The position numbers and the translations under genes were made by a program. This document shows positions 1-5,625 of a stretch of 9,459 nucleotides of DNA, piece after piece. Under the pieces are notes generated by a model, which was not told where the DNA came from, did not search any database, and saw nothing but the letters and a program-made list of their open reading frames with translations. The stretch covers positions 1-9,459 of the forward strand of contig CANBQQ010000085.1 of NCBI GenBank assembly GCA_947371715.1, in the 5' to 3' direction. The stretch's first letter is position 1. Each line of letters begins with the position of its first letter. This DNA is from Flavipsychrobacter stenotrophus (GTDB taxonomy: Bacteria > Bacteroidota > Bacteroidia > Chitinophagales > Chitinophagaceae).

Positions 1-10
1 CGATGCGTCG

Positions 11-70
11 GGTCAGAGACCCGTCAAATCACTTCGTCACGAGAGCGCTACGCTAACTCTCGCGACAGAG
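11..70. repeat. Dispersed repeat A, copy 1 (60 nt)
   Basis: This 60-nt block recurs at 188-247 with two mismatches (offsets 18 and 22). It carries two hairpins. The first is CGGGTC/GACCCG (9-14 with 18-23) around an AGA loop. The second pairs 36-45 with 57-66, reading GTCaCGAGAG against CTCTCGcGAC with one mismatch. ATGCGTC (3-9) and GACGCAT (70-76) are inverted around the whole copy. This is seen directly. That it is a mobile or REP-like intergenic element is inferred. Confidence 0.85.
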
Positions 71-104
71 ACGCATGAGTTAAGGTTAGTTCTGCCCAGC
101 GGCT

Positions 105-130
105 GTGGAGACGCAATTATGCGTCTCTAC
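105..130. repeat. Hairpin GAGACGCA-ATTA-TGCGTCTC
   Basis: GAGACGCA (108-115) and TGCGTCTC (120-127) pair perfectly around an ATTA loop. Three more pairs extend the stem outward to 105 and 130, including one G-U. The GACGCAT core also occurs at 70-76 and, inverted, at 3-9, so the hairpin shares sequence with the flank of repeat A. No T-tract follows, so it does not look like a terminator. Confidence 0.75.
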
Positions 131-187
131 CAAAGTTGGGTTAGTAGTGACATTTTCCGTGCTATTGTACTCATTTCTAATACTTTT

Positions 188-247
188 GGTCAGAGACCCG
201 TCAATTCAATTCGTCACGAGAGCGCTACGCTAACTCTCGCGACAGAG
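188..247. repeat. Dispersed repeat A, copy 2 (60 nt)
   Basis: This is the second copy of the block at 11-70, in direct orientation and 177 nt downstream. It has two substitutions, both in the spacer between the hairpins. The larger hairpin (213-222 with 234-243) is unchanged. The GGTC/GACC mini-hairpin is 4 bp here because the flanking bases differ. Conservation of both stems with changes only in the spacer suggests selection on structure or recent copying. Confidence 0.85.
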
Positions 248-278
248 TCTCCAGGAACTTAAATAGAATTAAGCGTTT

Positions 279-441
279 AAAAAGTGGCAGTTTTTCGTAA
301 AAGTGGCAGTTTCGCTGTTGGCGTTTTGTTTGAAGTGCTTTCTGGGTTTAGTTTTCAGCGGATTTTAACAAACTGCTACTTTCTGCCACTTTCTGCCACT
401 TCTTGCCACATGCTGCCACTTTTTTTGTGGAAAGTGGCAGT
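279..441. repeat. GTGGCAG/CTGCCAC short-repeat array
   Basis: AAAGTGGCAG appears at 281-290 and, with its first A at 300, again through 309. CTGCCACTTT units run in the opposite orientation: a variant at 373-382, exact at 383-392, one base off at 393-402, a degenerate TGCCACA near 404-410, and exact at 413-422. A forward AAAGTGGCAG then closes the array at 431-440. The last two units form a perfect 10-bp hairpin with an 8-nt loop (413-422 with 431-440). The 5' and 3' halves could also fold into one large cruciform. No coding frame explains the pattern. Confidence 0.85.
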
Positions 442-444
442 AAT

Positions 445-464
445 GAGAGCGCTAAGTTAACTCT
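445..464. repeat. Decayed third copy of the repeat A core
   Basis: GAGAGCGCTA followed by a degenerate second arm and CTCT matches the central hairpin of repeat A (41-60 and 218-237) except for two changes in the loop, after which similarity stops. It directly abuts the last unit of the GTGGCAG array. It reads as an eroded or truncated copy. Confidence 0.65.
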
Positions 465-518
465 GGAGGCACAAGGTACTGCACGGGTGTAGAATGGTCC
501 AAAACGAGTACGTCCTTA

Positions 519-550
519 CGTGAGATTGCTTCGTGCCTCGCAATGACACG
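519..550. repeat. Hairpin repeat with GATTGC/GCAATG core
   Basis: CGTG (519-522) pairs with CACG (547-550), and ATTGC (525-529) pairs with GCAAT (540-544), separated by a small internal loop. The apical segment reads TTCGTGCCTC. From memory, closely similar 'gattgcttcgt...cctcgcaatgac' stretches recur between genes in many bacterial genomes. That is recollection rather than a search result. Confidence 0.5.
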
Positions 551-590
551 GTTGAGGTGATAAGGTTCATATGTCAAAGATCTTGCCATC

Positions 591-622
591 CTTCACTTCG
601 GTGAACTCAGTGTAAACCTGAG
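591..622. repeat. Two adjacent perfect mini-hairpins
   Basis: TTCAC-TTCG-GTGAA (592-605) is followed with no gap by CTCAG-TGTAAAC-CTGAG (606-622). Two back-to-back perfect 5-bp stems suggest a structured repeat like the CTTCGACT/CTGAGCG elements remembered from other Bacteroidota genomes. An open minus-strand frame also runs through it; that alternative is treated under findings. Confidence 0.45.
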
Positions 623-857
623 CGTAGGAAGACGGATCATAAATCGGGTGTAAATTAATATAGGGAAATGAATTTATAAAATAAAGATATTCACAAAATT
701 TGCGAAAAAATCGGCTGAAACGCTTTGTGGGTAAGGGTTTGAGATGTGTTTTTTTCTGTGGATATGTTTTTTGATTGCGTTATTCGGCAATAATAAAATT
801 GTCTCAGGCTACGATGTATTCAGTAATACTACGCCGAATAGTCTGTACATGTAACGA
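623..857. other. Intergenic stretch without a recognised gene
   Basis: This segment is A+T-rich and has no start codon leading to a convincing protein on either strand. An 8-bp inverted repeat, TATTCGGC (781-788) and GCCGAATA (833-840), encloses a smaller hairpin, GTATT-CAGT-AATAC (816-829). Both lie just past the stop of the small minus-strand gene at 858. They could be part of its 3' untranslated region or a weak terminator, but no T-tract supports the latter. Confidence 0.5.
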
Positions 858-1028
858 TCAATGTCGGAATAAACGAACCAGCATAACTATGATGGCAACG
901 AGAAACATGAATAGGGAAATGCGGTTCATGCCATGCATCATGCTGATACTGATATTTTTCGGATCGGAAGGATCTCTTTTCCGGATATAGAAATAGGTGA
1001 GAATTTGGTTCCAAACGCCGTTTTTCAT
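858..1028 (-). CDS. Small single-span membrane protein, 56 aa (DUF6728-like, tentative)
   Basis: The frame starts at an ATG whose complement lies at 1026-1028 and ends with TGA at 858-860, giving 56 residues. The N-terminal half is polar and basic, beginning MKNGVWNQIL and containing YIRKRDPSDP at about 14-23. A hydrophobic helix follows at about residues 36-53 (SLFMFLVAIIVMLVRL), and the protein ends RLFRH. The charge pattern fits one transmembrane segment, but topology is not clear because both ends are basic. From memory it resembles the tiny DUF6728-type proteins of Bacteroidota, which share an RKRDP-like motif followed by a helix. That family name is a recollection and may be wrong, and no function is known to me. 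There is no clear Shine-Dalgarno sequence. The competing frames here, 775-990 plus and 829-1014 minus, encode nothing protein-like. Confidence 0.7.
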   Translation of the reverse strand: MKNGVWNQILTYFYIRKRDPSDPKNISISMMHGMNRISLFMFLVAIIVMLVRLFRH

Positions 1029-1075
1029 GATCTTCGATTTTGAAATAAAGTTAGGGGATTATTCAGGGATATAAT

Positions 1076-1083
1076 TATATTTG
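1076..1083 (+). promoter_or_regulatory. Bacteroidota-type -7 box for tRNA-Ala
   Basis: TATATTTG is an exact match to the TAnnTTTG -7 consensus known for Bacteroidota primary sigma factors. It ends 9 nt before the mature tRNA start at 1093, which is sensible for a short 5' leader. The -33 element is poor: only GTTAG near 1050-1054 lies at about the right spacing. Confidence 0.6.
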
Positions 1084-1092
1084 CAGCCCATC

Positions 1093-1165
<73 letters not shown>

Positions 1166-1173
1166 CAAGCTTT

Positions 1174-1198
1174 AAATCACCTTCGGGTGATTTTTTGT
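1174..1198 (+). terminator. Rho-independent terminator of tRNA-Ala
   Basis: AAATCACC (1174-1181) pairs perfectly with GGTGATTT (1186-1193) around a stable TTCG tetraloop. A T-rich run, TTTTTTGTTTTT, starts in the last stem bases and continues past it. It begins 9 nt after the tRNA. On the minus strand the trailing run is short, so it probably ends only the tRNA transcript efficiently. Confidence 0.88.
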
Positions 1199-1226
1199 TT
1201 TTCCAAGGTATCAATCCCCCAAACCA

Positions 1227-2714
1227 TCAATTAACTCTGCCTACTACAAAACTAAAGGAGTGCGTGCCGTTAGAAAGTTTTAATCCTAAAAAGTTGGCGC
1301 GGTGTTCTGTGCGCCAATCGTAAAGGATGGTGCATTTACTTAGATATCTATTCACTTCAGCATCGGTAAAGTTGATCGTTTGAATGAACAATATATCTCC
1401 TTTCGACACTACGCGCGTTCTGTCAACAATAATTAAATCGTTAGGGTTGTCAAAGATGGGCCACAAGGCGGCGGTAGCATTTATGCGTTCTCCCTTATTT
1501 AAGTACCGGCTGGCAATTACTCTTGCATGCTCATAGTCTTTGCCGCTGTTTTTGTATTCGGCAAACAAAAATATCCACCTGATAAATATGAATAGCCCTG
1601 CAAAGTATGTGAGGCCTCCCAATGCCAGTACCGGAGTTTTAAAGCTTCCTTTTTGTGCAGATAATACCGCCAGAACCAGGTATGCGAGCATAGGGAATAT
1701 AAACTGGGTAGCATTATATACTGTAGGAGAAGCGTACAAAATGAACTTGGGTATGCCAAATATGAGAAACACATGTAAAATTGCTATGAGTGCTACATGT
1801 ATCTTGTCCAGTTGTTTTATGCGTGCAAGCAAAGACCTGACATAAATGACTGCACAAAGAATAAACACAATAAGGAAGCCAAAGCTAAGTGGCGCAAACA
1901 TCCAGAAATAAAAGAAAAGTGATAAGCTGCGTCCAGTTCTTGTCAGTGCCCATACCCCGTGCGCTTTAATACCCTTGACAGTGTTGATAAACCCATTTGG
2001 AGACAGAGACATTACCAGCACAAATAAGAGCATGATAGCGGCAAACCTAGCTACATTGATCCATATAGTTTTTGTTATATTTTCTGAGTTCAGTACTTCA
2101 TATATTATATAGAACAGGAAACAGAAATAGAAGCCCATTATTTGTGTAGCAAGCAGAATGGCGAACAGACAGCAGATCAATGTGTTGTAGATGGCGCTGG
2201 TCATCTCATTTCTCCTTTTATAGATCAGATGCAGGGAAAAGATCAATAATGTACTGATAGCCTCGGGCCGCCCTACGGTAGGTAATACAAAATTAGCTGC
2301 GTAGGTAAGTGACAGGAGGATGAATATTTTTACCGGCAGAGGTGTTTGTTCTTTTAATGCACCAGCGATCACTTTAGAATACAAGACCAGATTGGTTATG
2401 CTAAAAATTGCGCATACACAAAATATGGTAATGTAGCCGGGGTGTACCTTGCTGATAAAGCCGGTAAACATAGAGAAAAAAGGAGCATAATAATTGTATT
2501 GAAATACACTCACACCTGCCTCGTGTATTCCCTCTATTTTAGATACATCGTAAAGGGGGTTCATAAAGCCCATTCCTTTAGAAAGTAATAATGCCGGGGG
2601 AATAAATACTCTTGAATCTGTACCCGGTACAGGGAACATATTGAGCGTATACAATATTAAAAGACATGAAATCGCAACGACAGCTGTATATAGAAGATAC
2701 TTAAATTTAAACAT
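1227..2714 (-). CDS. GT-C fold membrane glycosyltransferase (ArnT/GT39/GT87-like)
   Basis: This 495-residue protein has roughly ten hydrophobic helices and a soluble C-terminal tail, the layout of GT-C enzymes that transfer a sugar from a polyprenyl-phosphate carrier on the periplasmic face of the inner membrane. After the first helix (about 6-26) comes GTDSRVF at 31-37. An acidic residue, here D33, in the first outer loop is the usual catalytic or metal-binding position of GT-C enzymes. Supporting features are FQYNYYAPF at 71-79, VGRPEA at 146-151, and a late outer loop with SPTVYNATQF before the last membrane segments. The tail from about residue 400 is soluble (YEHARVIASRYLNKGERINA). The donor and acceptor cannot be read from sequence. 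The gene lies downstream of lpxB on the same strand after a 123-nt gap with its own promoter-like box, so a link to lipid A or surface-glycan decoration is plausible but inferred. The final stop is TGA at 1227-1229. Confidence 0.8.
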   Translation of the reverse strand: MFKFKYLLYTAVVAISCLLILYTLNMFPVPGTDSRVFIPPALLLSKGMGFMNPLYDVSKIEGIHEAGVSVFQYNYYAPFFSMFTGFISKVHPGYITIFCVCAIFSITNLVLYSKVIAGALKEQTPLPVKIFILLSLTYAANFVLPTVGRPEAISTLLIFSLHLIYKRRNEMTSAIYNTLICCLFAILLATQIMGFYFCFLFYIIYEVLNSENITKTIWINVARFAAIMLLFVLVMSLSPNGFINTVKGIKAHGVWALTRTGRSLSLFFYFWMFAPLSFGFLIVFILCAVIYVRSLLARIKQLDKIHVALIAILHVFLIFGIPKFILYASPTVYNATQFIFPMLAYLVLAVLSAQKGSFKTPVLALGGLTYFAGLFIFIRWIFLFAEYKNSGKDYEHARVIASRYLNKGERINATAALWPIFDNPNDLIIVDRTRVVSKGDILFIQTINFTDAEVNRYLSKCTILYDWRTEHRANFLGLKLSNGTHSFSFVVGRVN

Positions 2715-2770
2715 AGGTACTAATTGAAATATTCTAACTTACTATATAATAATAGCTTTTACCGTCTGCG

Positions 2771-2778
2771 CAAAGGTA
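2771..2778 (-). promoter_or_regulatory. -7 box upstream of the GT-C gene
   Basis: On the minus strand this reads TACCTTTG, a perfect TAnnTTTG box followed by CGCAG. It lies 56 nt upstream of the ATG at 2714, leaving a leader of roughly 50 nt. No TTG is found 19-21 nt further upstream, so the -33 half is weak. It suggests the gene can be transcribed independently of lpxB. Confidence 0.55.
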
Positions 2779-2837
2779 AAGCATGGCGTGAACTTTTTTA
2801 TTCAGGTCATAAAATTATAATGGTAGCAATTCTGTAC

Positions 2838-3941
2838 TCAACGGTTGGTGACCAGTTTTATTATTTCTTCAGCGGCCTTTGTAGAAGCGTGTGTATTGCC
2901 CAATTTATGCCACAGTTCGGCATAGTCTTTTTGCAATTCGCTTTTATAGGTGTCATCATAGAGCAACTCGTCCAGTGCTGATTTCAGTGATGTTTCATTA
3001 AGGTCTTCCTGTATCAGTTCTTTTATCACAGGTTTATCCATTATGAGGTTTACCAGCGAAATGTATTTAATGCTTACCAGCTTCTTTGCCAACCAGAAGG
3101 ATATGGCATTGCCCTTGTAGCAGACTACTTCAGGCACGCCGAACAGGGCAGTCTCCAGTGTAGCAGTACCACTTGTTACCAGTGCGGCTGCACTTTGCCT
3201 CAGCAGGTTGTAGGTGTCGGCCTTTACCATTTTTACTTTCTTTTCTCCCATTATCTCTGCATACAAGCTATCGGGCTGGGCAGAAGCCTGCGCTATGATA
3301 AATTCATATTGCGGAAAGTGCGGAATCATTTGCAACATAACCGGCAGCTTGGCCTTTATCTCCTGGCTGCGGCTGCCCGGCAGCAATGCAATTATGGGTT
3401 TTTCTGACAGAGGTTGGGAAACAGGTTTGCTCTTTTCATCGGTTACCACCTCAATAAGGGGGTGGCCTACGTAGGTAACCTTATAGTTCCATTTTTTATA
3501 AAAGTCTTCTTCAAACGGAAGTATGACCAGCATCTTATCTACATCTCTCTTCAGCTTTATCACTCTCTTTTCCTTCCATGCCCACACCTGCGGCGATATG
3601 TAGTAGACCACTTTTATGCCCAGCTTTTTAGCCCATTCGGCAATGCGCATATTAAAGCCGGGATAGTCTATGAGCACCAGCACATCGGGGTTATAAGCAA
3701 GTATATCTTGTTTACAGGTATCTATATTCTTTAATATTGTGGGCAGGTGCATGATCACTTCCACAAAGCCCATAAAAGCCAGCTCTCTATAGTGCTTCAC
3801 CAATGTGGCACCGGCGGCTTCCATGCTGTCGCCACCCCAGCAGCGTATATCTGCGTTGGTGTCTTGTTTATGTAGCGCCTTTATCAGGTTACTTCCATGC
3901 AGGTCTCCGCTGGCCTCTCCGGCTATAAGGTAGTAGCGCAT
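2838..3941 (-). CDS. lpxB: Lipid-A-disaccharide synthase
   Basis: LpxB joins UDP-2,3-diacylglucosamine to 2,3-diacylglucosamine-1-phosphate (lipid X), releasing UDP and forming the beta-1,6 lipid A disaccharide at the cytoplasmic side of the inner membrane. At 367 residues it is close to the family's usual 370-390. The family blocks are present in order: GEASGD at 8-13, WGGDSM at 35-40, IDYPGFNMR at 91-99, YISPQVWAWKEKR at 114-126, VGHPL at 158-162, LLPGSRSQEI at 186-195 (nucleotide-sugar binding half), and SGTATLETALFGVP at 257-270, then SLVNLI at 295-300. The start MRYYLIAGEASGD begins directly with the first strand of the GT-B fold. It follows the small membrane protein gene with only 3 nt between stop and start, so the two are almost certainly co-transcribed. 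No terminator is visible after its stop. Confidence 0.97.
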   Translation of the reverse strand: MRYYLIAGEASGDLHGSNLIKALHKQDTNADIRCWGGDSMEAAGATLVKHYRELAFMGFVEVIMHLPTILKNIDTCKQDILAYNPDVLVLIDYPGFNMRIAEWAKKLGIKVVYYISPQVWAWKEKRVIKLKRDVDKMLVILPFEEDFYKKWNYKVTYVGHPLIEVVTDEKSKPVSQPLSEKPIIALLPGSRSQEIKAKLPVMLQMIPHFPQYEFIIAQASAQPDSLYAEIMGEKKVKMVKADTYNLLRQSAAALVTSGTATLETALFGVPEVVCYKGNAISFWLAKKLVSIKYISLVNLIMDKPVIKELIQEDLNETSLKSALDELLYDDTYKSELQKDYAELWHKLGNTHASTKAAEEIIKLVTNR

Positions 3942-3944
3942 AGG

Positions 3945-4235
3945 TTACCACACATATCTTACCAGTACAATAAATACTACATAGAGCATGGTGGCTATAA
4001 ATACCCCTCTTGCCCCATGGTCGTAACGTTTACTGTTCATAAATATGAACGGGGCCAGGTTTACCAGCAGGCTTAGCGAACATACTTTGAAGGTAATGTC
4101 TTTACTGGTGATCAACCTGTTTATGTAATCGCCCATTTCATCGTGCCTGAACCAAATATATTTCATGATCAGCAAACCGATGAAAGGACCGATAAGCCCT
4201 ATCAAAAAGCCTATAATTGGACTATTTAATTTCAT
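3945..4235 (-). CDS. Small membrane protein, 96 aa, upstream of lpxB
   Basis: I do not recognise a named function. From the chosen ATG (complement at 4233-4235) the protein begins MKLNSPIIGFLIGLIGPFIG and has three predicted membrane helices at about residues 7-28, 50-66 and 76-94. A polar stretch, RHDEMGDYINRLITSKD, lies between the first two, and the protein ends VRYVW. An in-frame ATG at 4286 would add 17 residues (MLINTASHF...). I prefer the later start because MKLN leads straight into the first helix and because the longer form would push the start further into the divergent promoter region. The stop TAA is 3 nt before lpxB, so the pair is an operon. Small membrane proteins next to lpxB are common in Bacteroidota, which hints at an envelope role, but that is inference. 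Confidence 0.78.
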   Translation of the reverse strand: MKLNSPIIGFLIGLIGPFIGLLIMKYIWFRHDEMGDYINRLITSKDITFKVCSLSLLVNLAPFIFMNSKRYDHGARGVFIATMLYVVFIVLVRYVW

Positions 4236-4385
4236 AACTAAAAATATGCTGCAATATACAAAGTGTGACGCTGTATTTATTAGCACACCGGCACAGGCAG
4301 TGTTAAATACATCAGTTTAGACATGTGATCGATTGCCCGACAACGCTTTATATTTTGGCACGCTTGTTGTTTTATGACAGAAAAA

Positions 4386-4417
4386 TTGCTCACGTTACAC
4401 AAAATTTATTAATCTTG
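4386..4417 (+). promoter_or_regulatory. Candidate promoter of the DUF4476 gene
   Basis: TTG at 4386-4388 and TAATCTTG at 4410-4417 (one mismatch to TAnnTTTG) are 21 nt apart, matching the Bacteroidota TTG-N19-21-TAnnTTTG arrangement. The expected transcript start near 4423 leaves a leader of about 16 nt before the ATG at 4439. The region 4236-4438 separates divergent genes; no equally good box was found for the lpxB side. Confidence 0.5.
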
Positions 4418-4438
4418 CACACACAAATCAAAAGTTTT

Positions 4439-5416
4439 ATGAAAAAGAAACTACTATTTAGCTTACTGGTCGCCATAGTACCGATAGTATCATTTGCACA
4501 GGGTTGTATTACCATTTTCTCTGAAGATGGCGATCGCTTTTTCCTGGTACTGAATGGTGTAAAGCAAAATGCTGCAGCACAAACTAATGTACGCGTAGAT
4601 ATGCTGCCCAATGAATATTACTCCGCAAAAATTCTCTTCGAAGACAAGAGCAAGCCGGAAATATCCAAGAACATTCCGGTGAAAGACCCTGCTACCAGCG
4701 ATTGGGCAGATGTAACCTATAAAATTAAGAGAACAAAAGATGGTGAACTGAAACTTCGCTATTTCAGCGCTACGCCTGTTCCTGTAGCTTACACCCCTCC
4801 TGCCGATATGTATTGTGTTCACTTTGGCCAGGCACCATCGGCTACCGTAGCCAATGTAAATTCTGTGACACAAACCACATACACAACAACTACAACTAAT
4901 CCTACAGGTGCATCGGTTAACGTTAACGGCGGCGGATTGAATATGAGTGTAAATGTAGGCGATGGCGTAAATGGCGGCGGATTGAATATGAATGTAAATC
5001 TGAATGACGGCATGAGCACATCTTACAACCAGAACTCATCTGTAACCACTACAACTACGCGCACTACCACAACTTCTGGCGGAACATACAATGATGCACC
5101 ACCACCTCCTCCTGCACGCTCTGGTTGCGCCTACCCAATGGATATGAACAGTTTCGGTGATGCTAAGAAAACTATTGGCAATGCTTCTTTTGAAGATACC
5201 AAGTTGTCTACCGCCAAGAGCATCTTGTCTGCCAACTGTGTGACTACAGACCAGGTAATAGCTATTTGCAAAATGTTCTCTTACGAGGCTTCAAAACTTG
5301 ATTTTGCGAAATTTGCTTATTCAAAAACTACCGACAAGGGTAACTATTTTAAAGTTGCCAATGTATTCTCGTTCGACGCCAGCAAAACGGAGTTGAATGA
5401 ATTTATAGCGCAGTAA
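4439..5416 (+). CDS. Secreted DUF4476-domain protein
   Basis: This is a 325-residue protein from the ATG at 4439. The frame is open upstream to 4325, but the later start gives a textbook signal peptide, MKKKLLFSLLVAIVPIVSFA, with likely type I cleavage before QGC. The C23 context (AQGC) is not a good lipobox. Residues about 24-112 are a predicted beta-rich domain. Then comes low-complexity sequence: a Thr run at about 144-153, two copies of NGGGLNM(S/N)VN about 15 residues apart at 163-187, a second Thr-rich run at about 203-212, and a Pro run at about 221-225. The C-terminal part (about 229-325, from GCAYPMDMNSF through KGNYFKVANVFSFDASKTELNEFI) matches my memory of DUF4476, an all-helical domain common in Bacteroidota and of unknown function. 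Mature protein is probably periplasmic or outer-surface. It is monocistronic: it has a promoter ahead and a strong hairpin behind. Confidence 0.88.
   Translation: MKKKLLFSLLVAIVPIVSFAQGCITIFSEDGDRFFLVLNGVKQNAAAQTNVRVDMLPNEYYSAKILFEDKSKPEISKNIPVKDPATSDWADVTYKIKRTKDGELKLRYFSATPVPVAYTPPADMYCVHFGQAPSATVANVNSVTQTTYTTTTTNPTGASVNVNGGGLNMSVNVGDGVNGGGLNMNVNLNDGMSTSYNQNSSVTTTTTRTTTTSGGTYNDAPPPPPARSGCAYPMDMNSFGDAKKTIGNASFEDTKLSTAKSILSANCVTTDQVIAICKMFSYEASKLDFAKFAYSKTTDKGNYFKVANVFSFDASKTELNEFIAQ
4928..4999 (+). repeat. In-gene 45-bp period repeat (NGGGLNM unit)
   Basis: The 27-nt segment 4928-4954 recurs at 4973-4999 with one mismatch, encoding GGGLNMSVN and GGGLNMNVN. The period is 45 bp, so copy number can change without a frameshift. 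It sits in the linker before the DUF4476 domain. Confidence 0.85.
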
Positions 5417-5497
5417 ATAATTGAAGGTAAACGATAGCGGAACCCCATTAGATATTCTCCTTTCCGACATGTAAGACCATGCAAGTAAGCAACATTG

Positions 5498-5540
5498 CAG
5501 TAAAAGAGCATTCTCTAAACAGAGAATGCTCTTTTACTGT
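5498..5540. terminator. Perfect 19-bp hairpin terminator, probably bidirectional
   Basis: The arms 5498-5516 and 5521-5539 are exact reverse complements around an AAAC loop. The stem core is AGAGCATTCTCT, flanked by AAAA on the left and TTTT on the right, so a transcript from either strand would form a stem followed by a U-run. It lies 81 nt after the DUF4476 stop and 50 nt before the -7 box of the next gene. Confidence 0.8.
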
Positions 5541-5589
5541 TTATGGCCATTTAATATTGCCATAGACTTTCAGGCATCAATTATTCCTA

Positions 5590-5597
5590 TATCTTTG
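5590..5597 (+). promoter_or_regulatory. -7 box for the polymerase-glycosyltransferase operon
   Basis: TATCTTTG is an exact TAnnTTTG match located after the terminator hairpin. A transcript start near 5603 would leave a leader of about 20 nt. At 19-nt spacing the -33 position is TTTC (5568-5571), an imperfect match. No recognisable ribosome binding site precedes the ATG apart from GGA touching it. Confidence 0.55.
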
Positions 5598-5625
5598 CTT
5601 TTCCAAAACAGCCTTTTTTGCACGG

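Noticed and set aside
279..441. GTGGCAG array as a CRISPR array.
   Set aside because: Units are about 10 nt, mixed in orientation, and not separated by unique spacers of regular length; no cas genes are present.
775..990. A 71-codon plus-strand frame in the left intergenic region.
   Set aside because: It runs antisense to the 56-codon membrane protein gene and looks random (many Met, Arg and Cys). The minus-strand reading has a clear helix and motif.
4325..4438. N-terminal extension of the DUF4476 protein to an earlier ATG.
   Set aside because: The extra 38 residues are not signal-like, and the promoter boxes at 4386-4417 would lie inside the gene. The ATG at 4439 gives a proper signal peptide.
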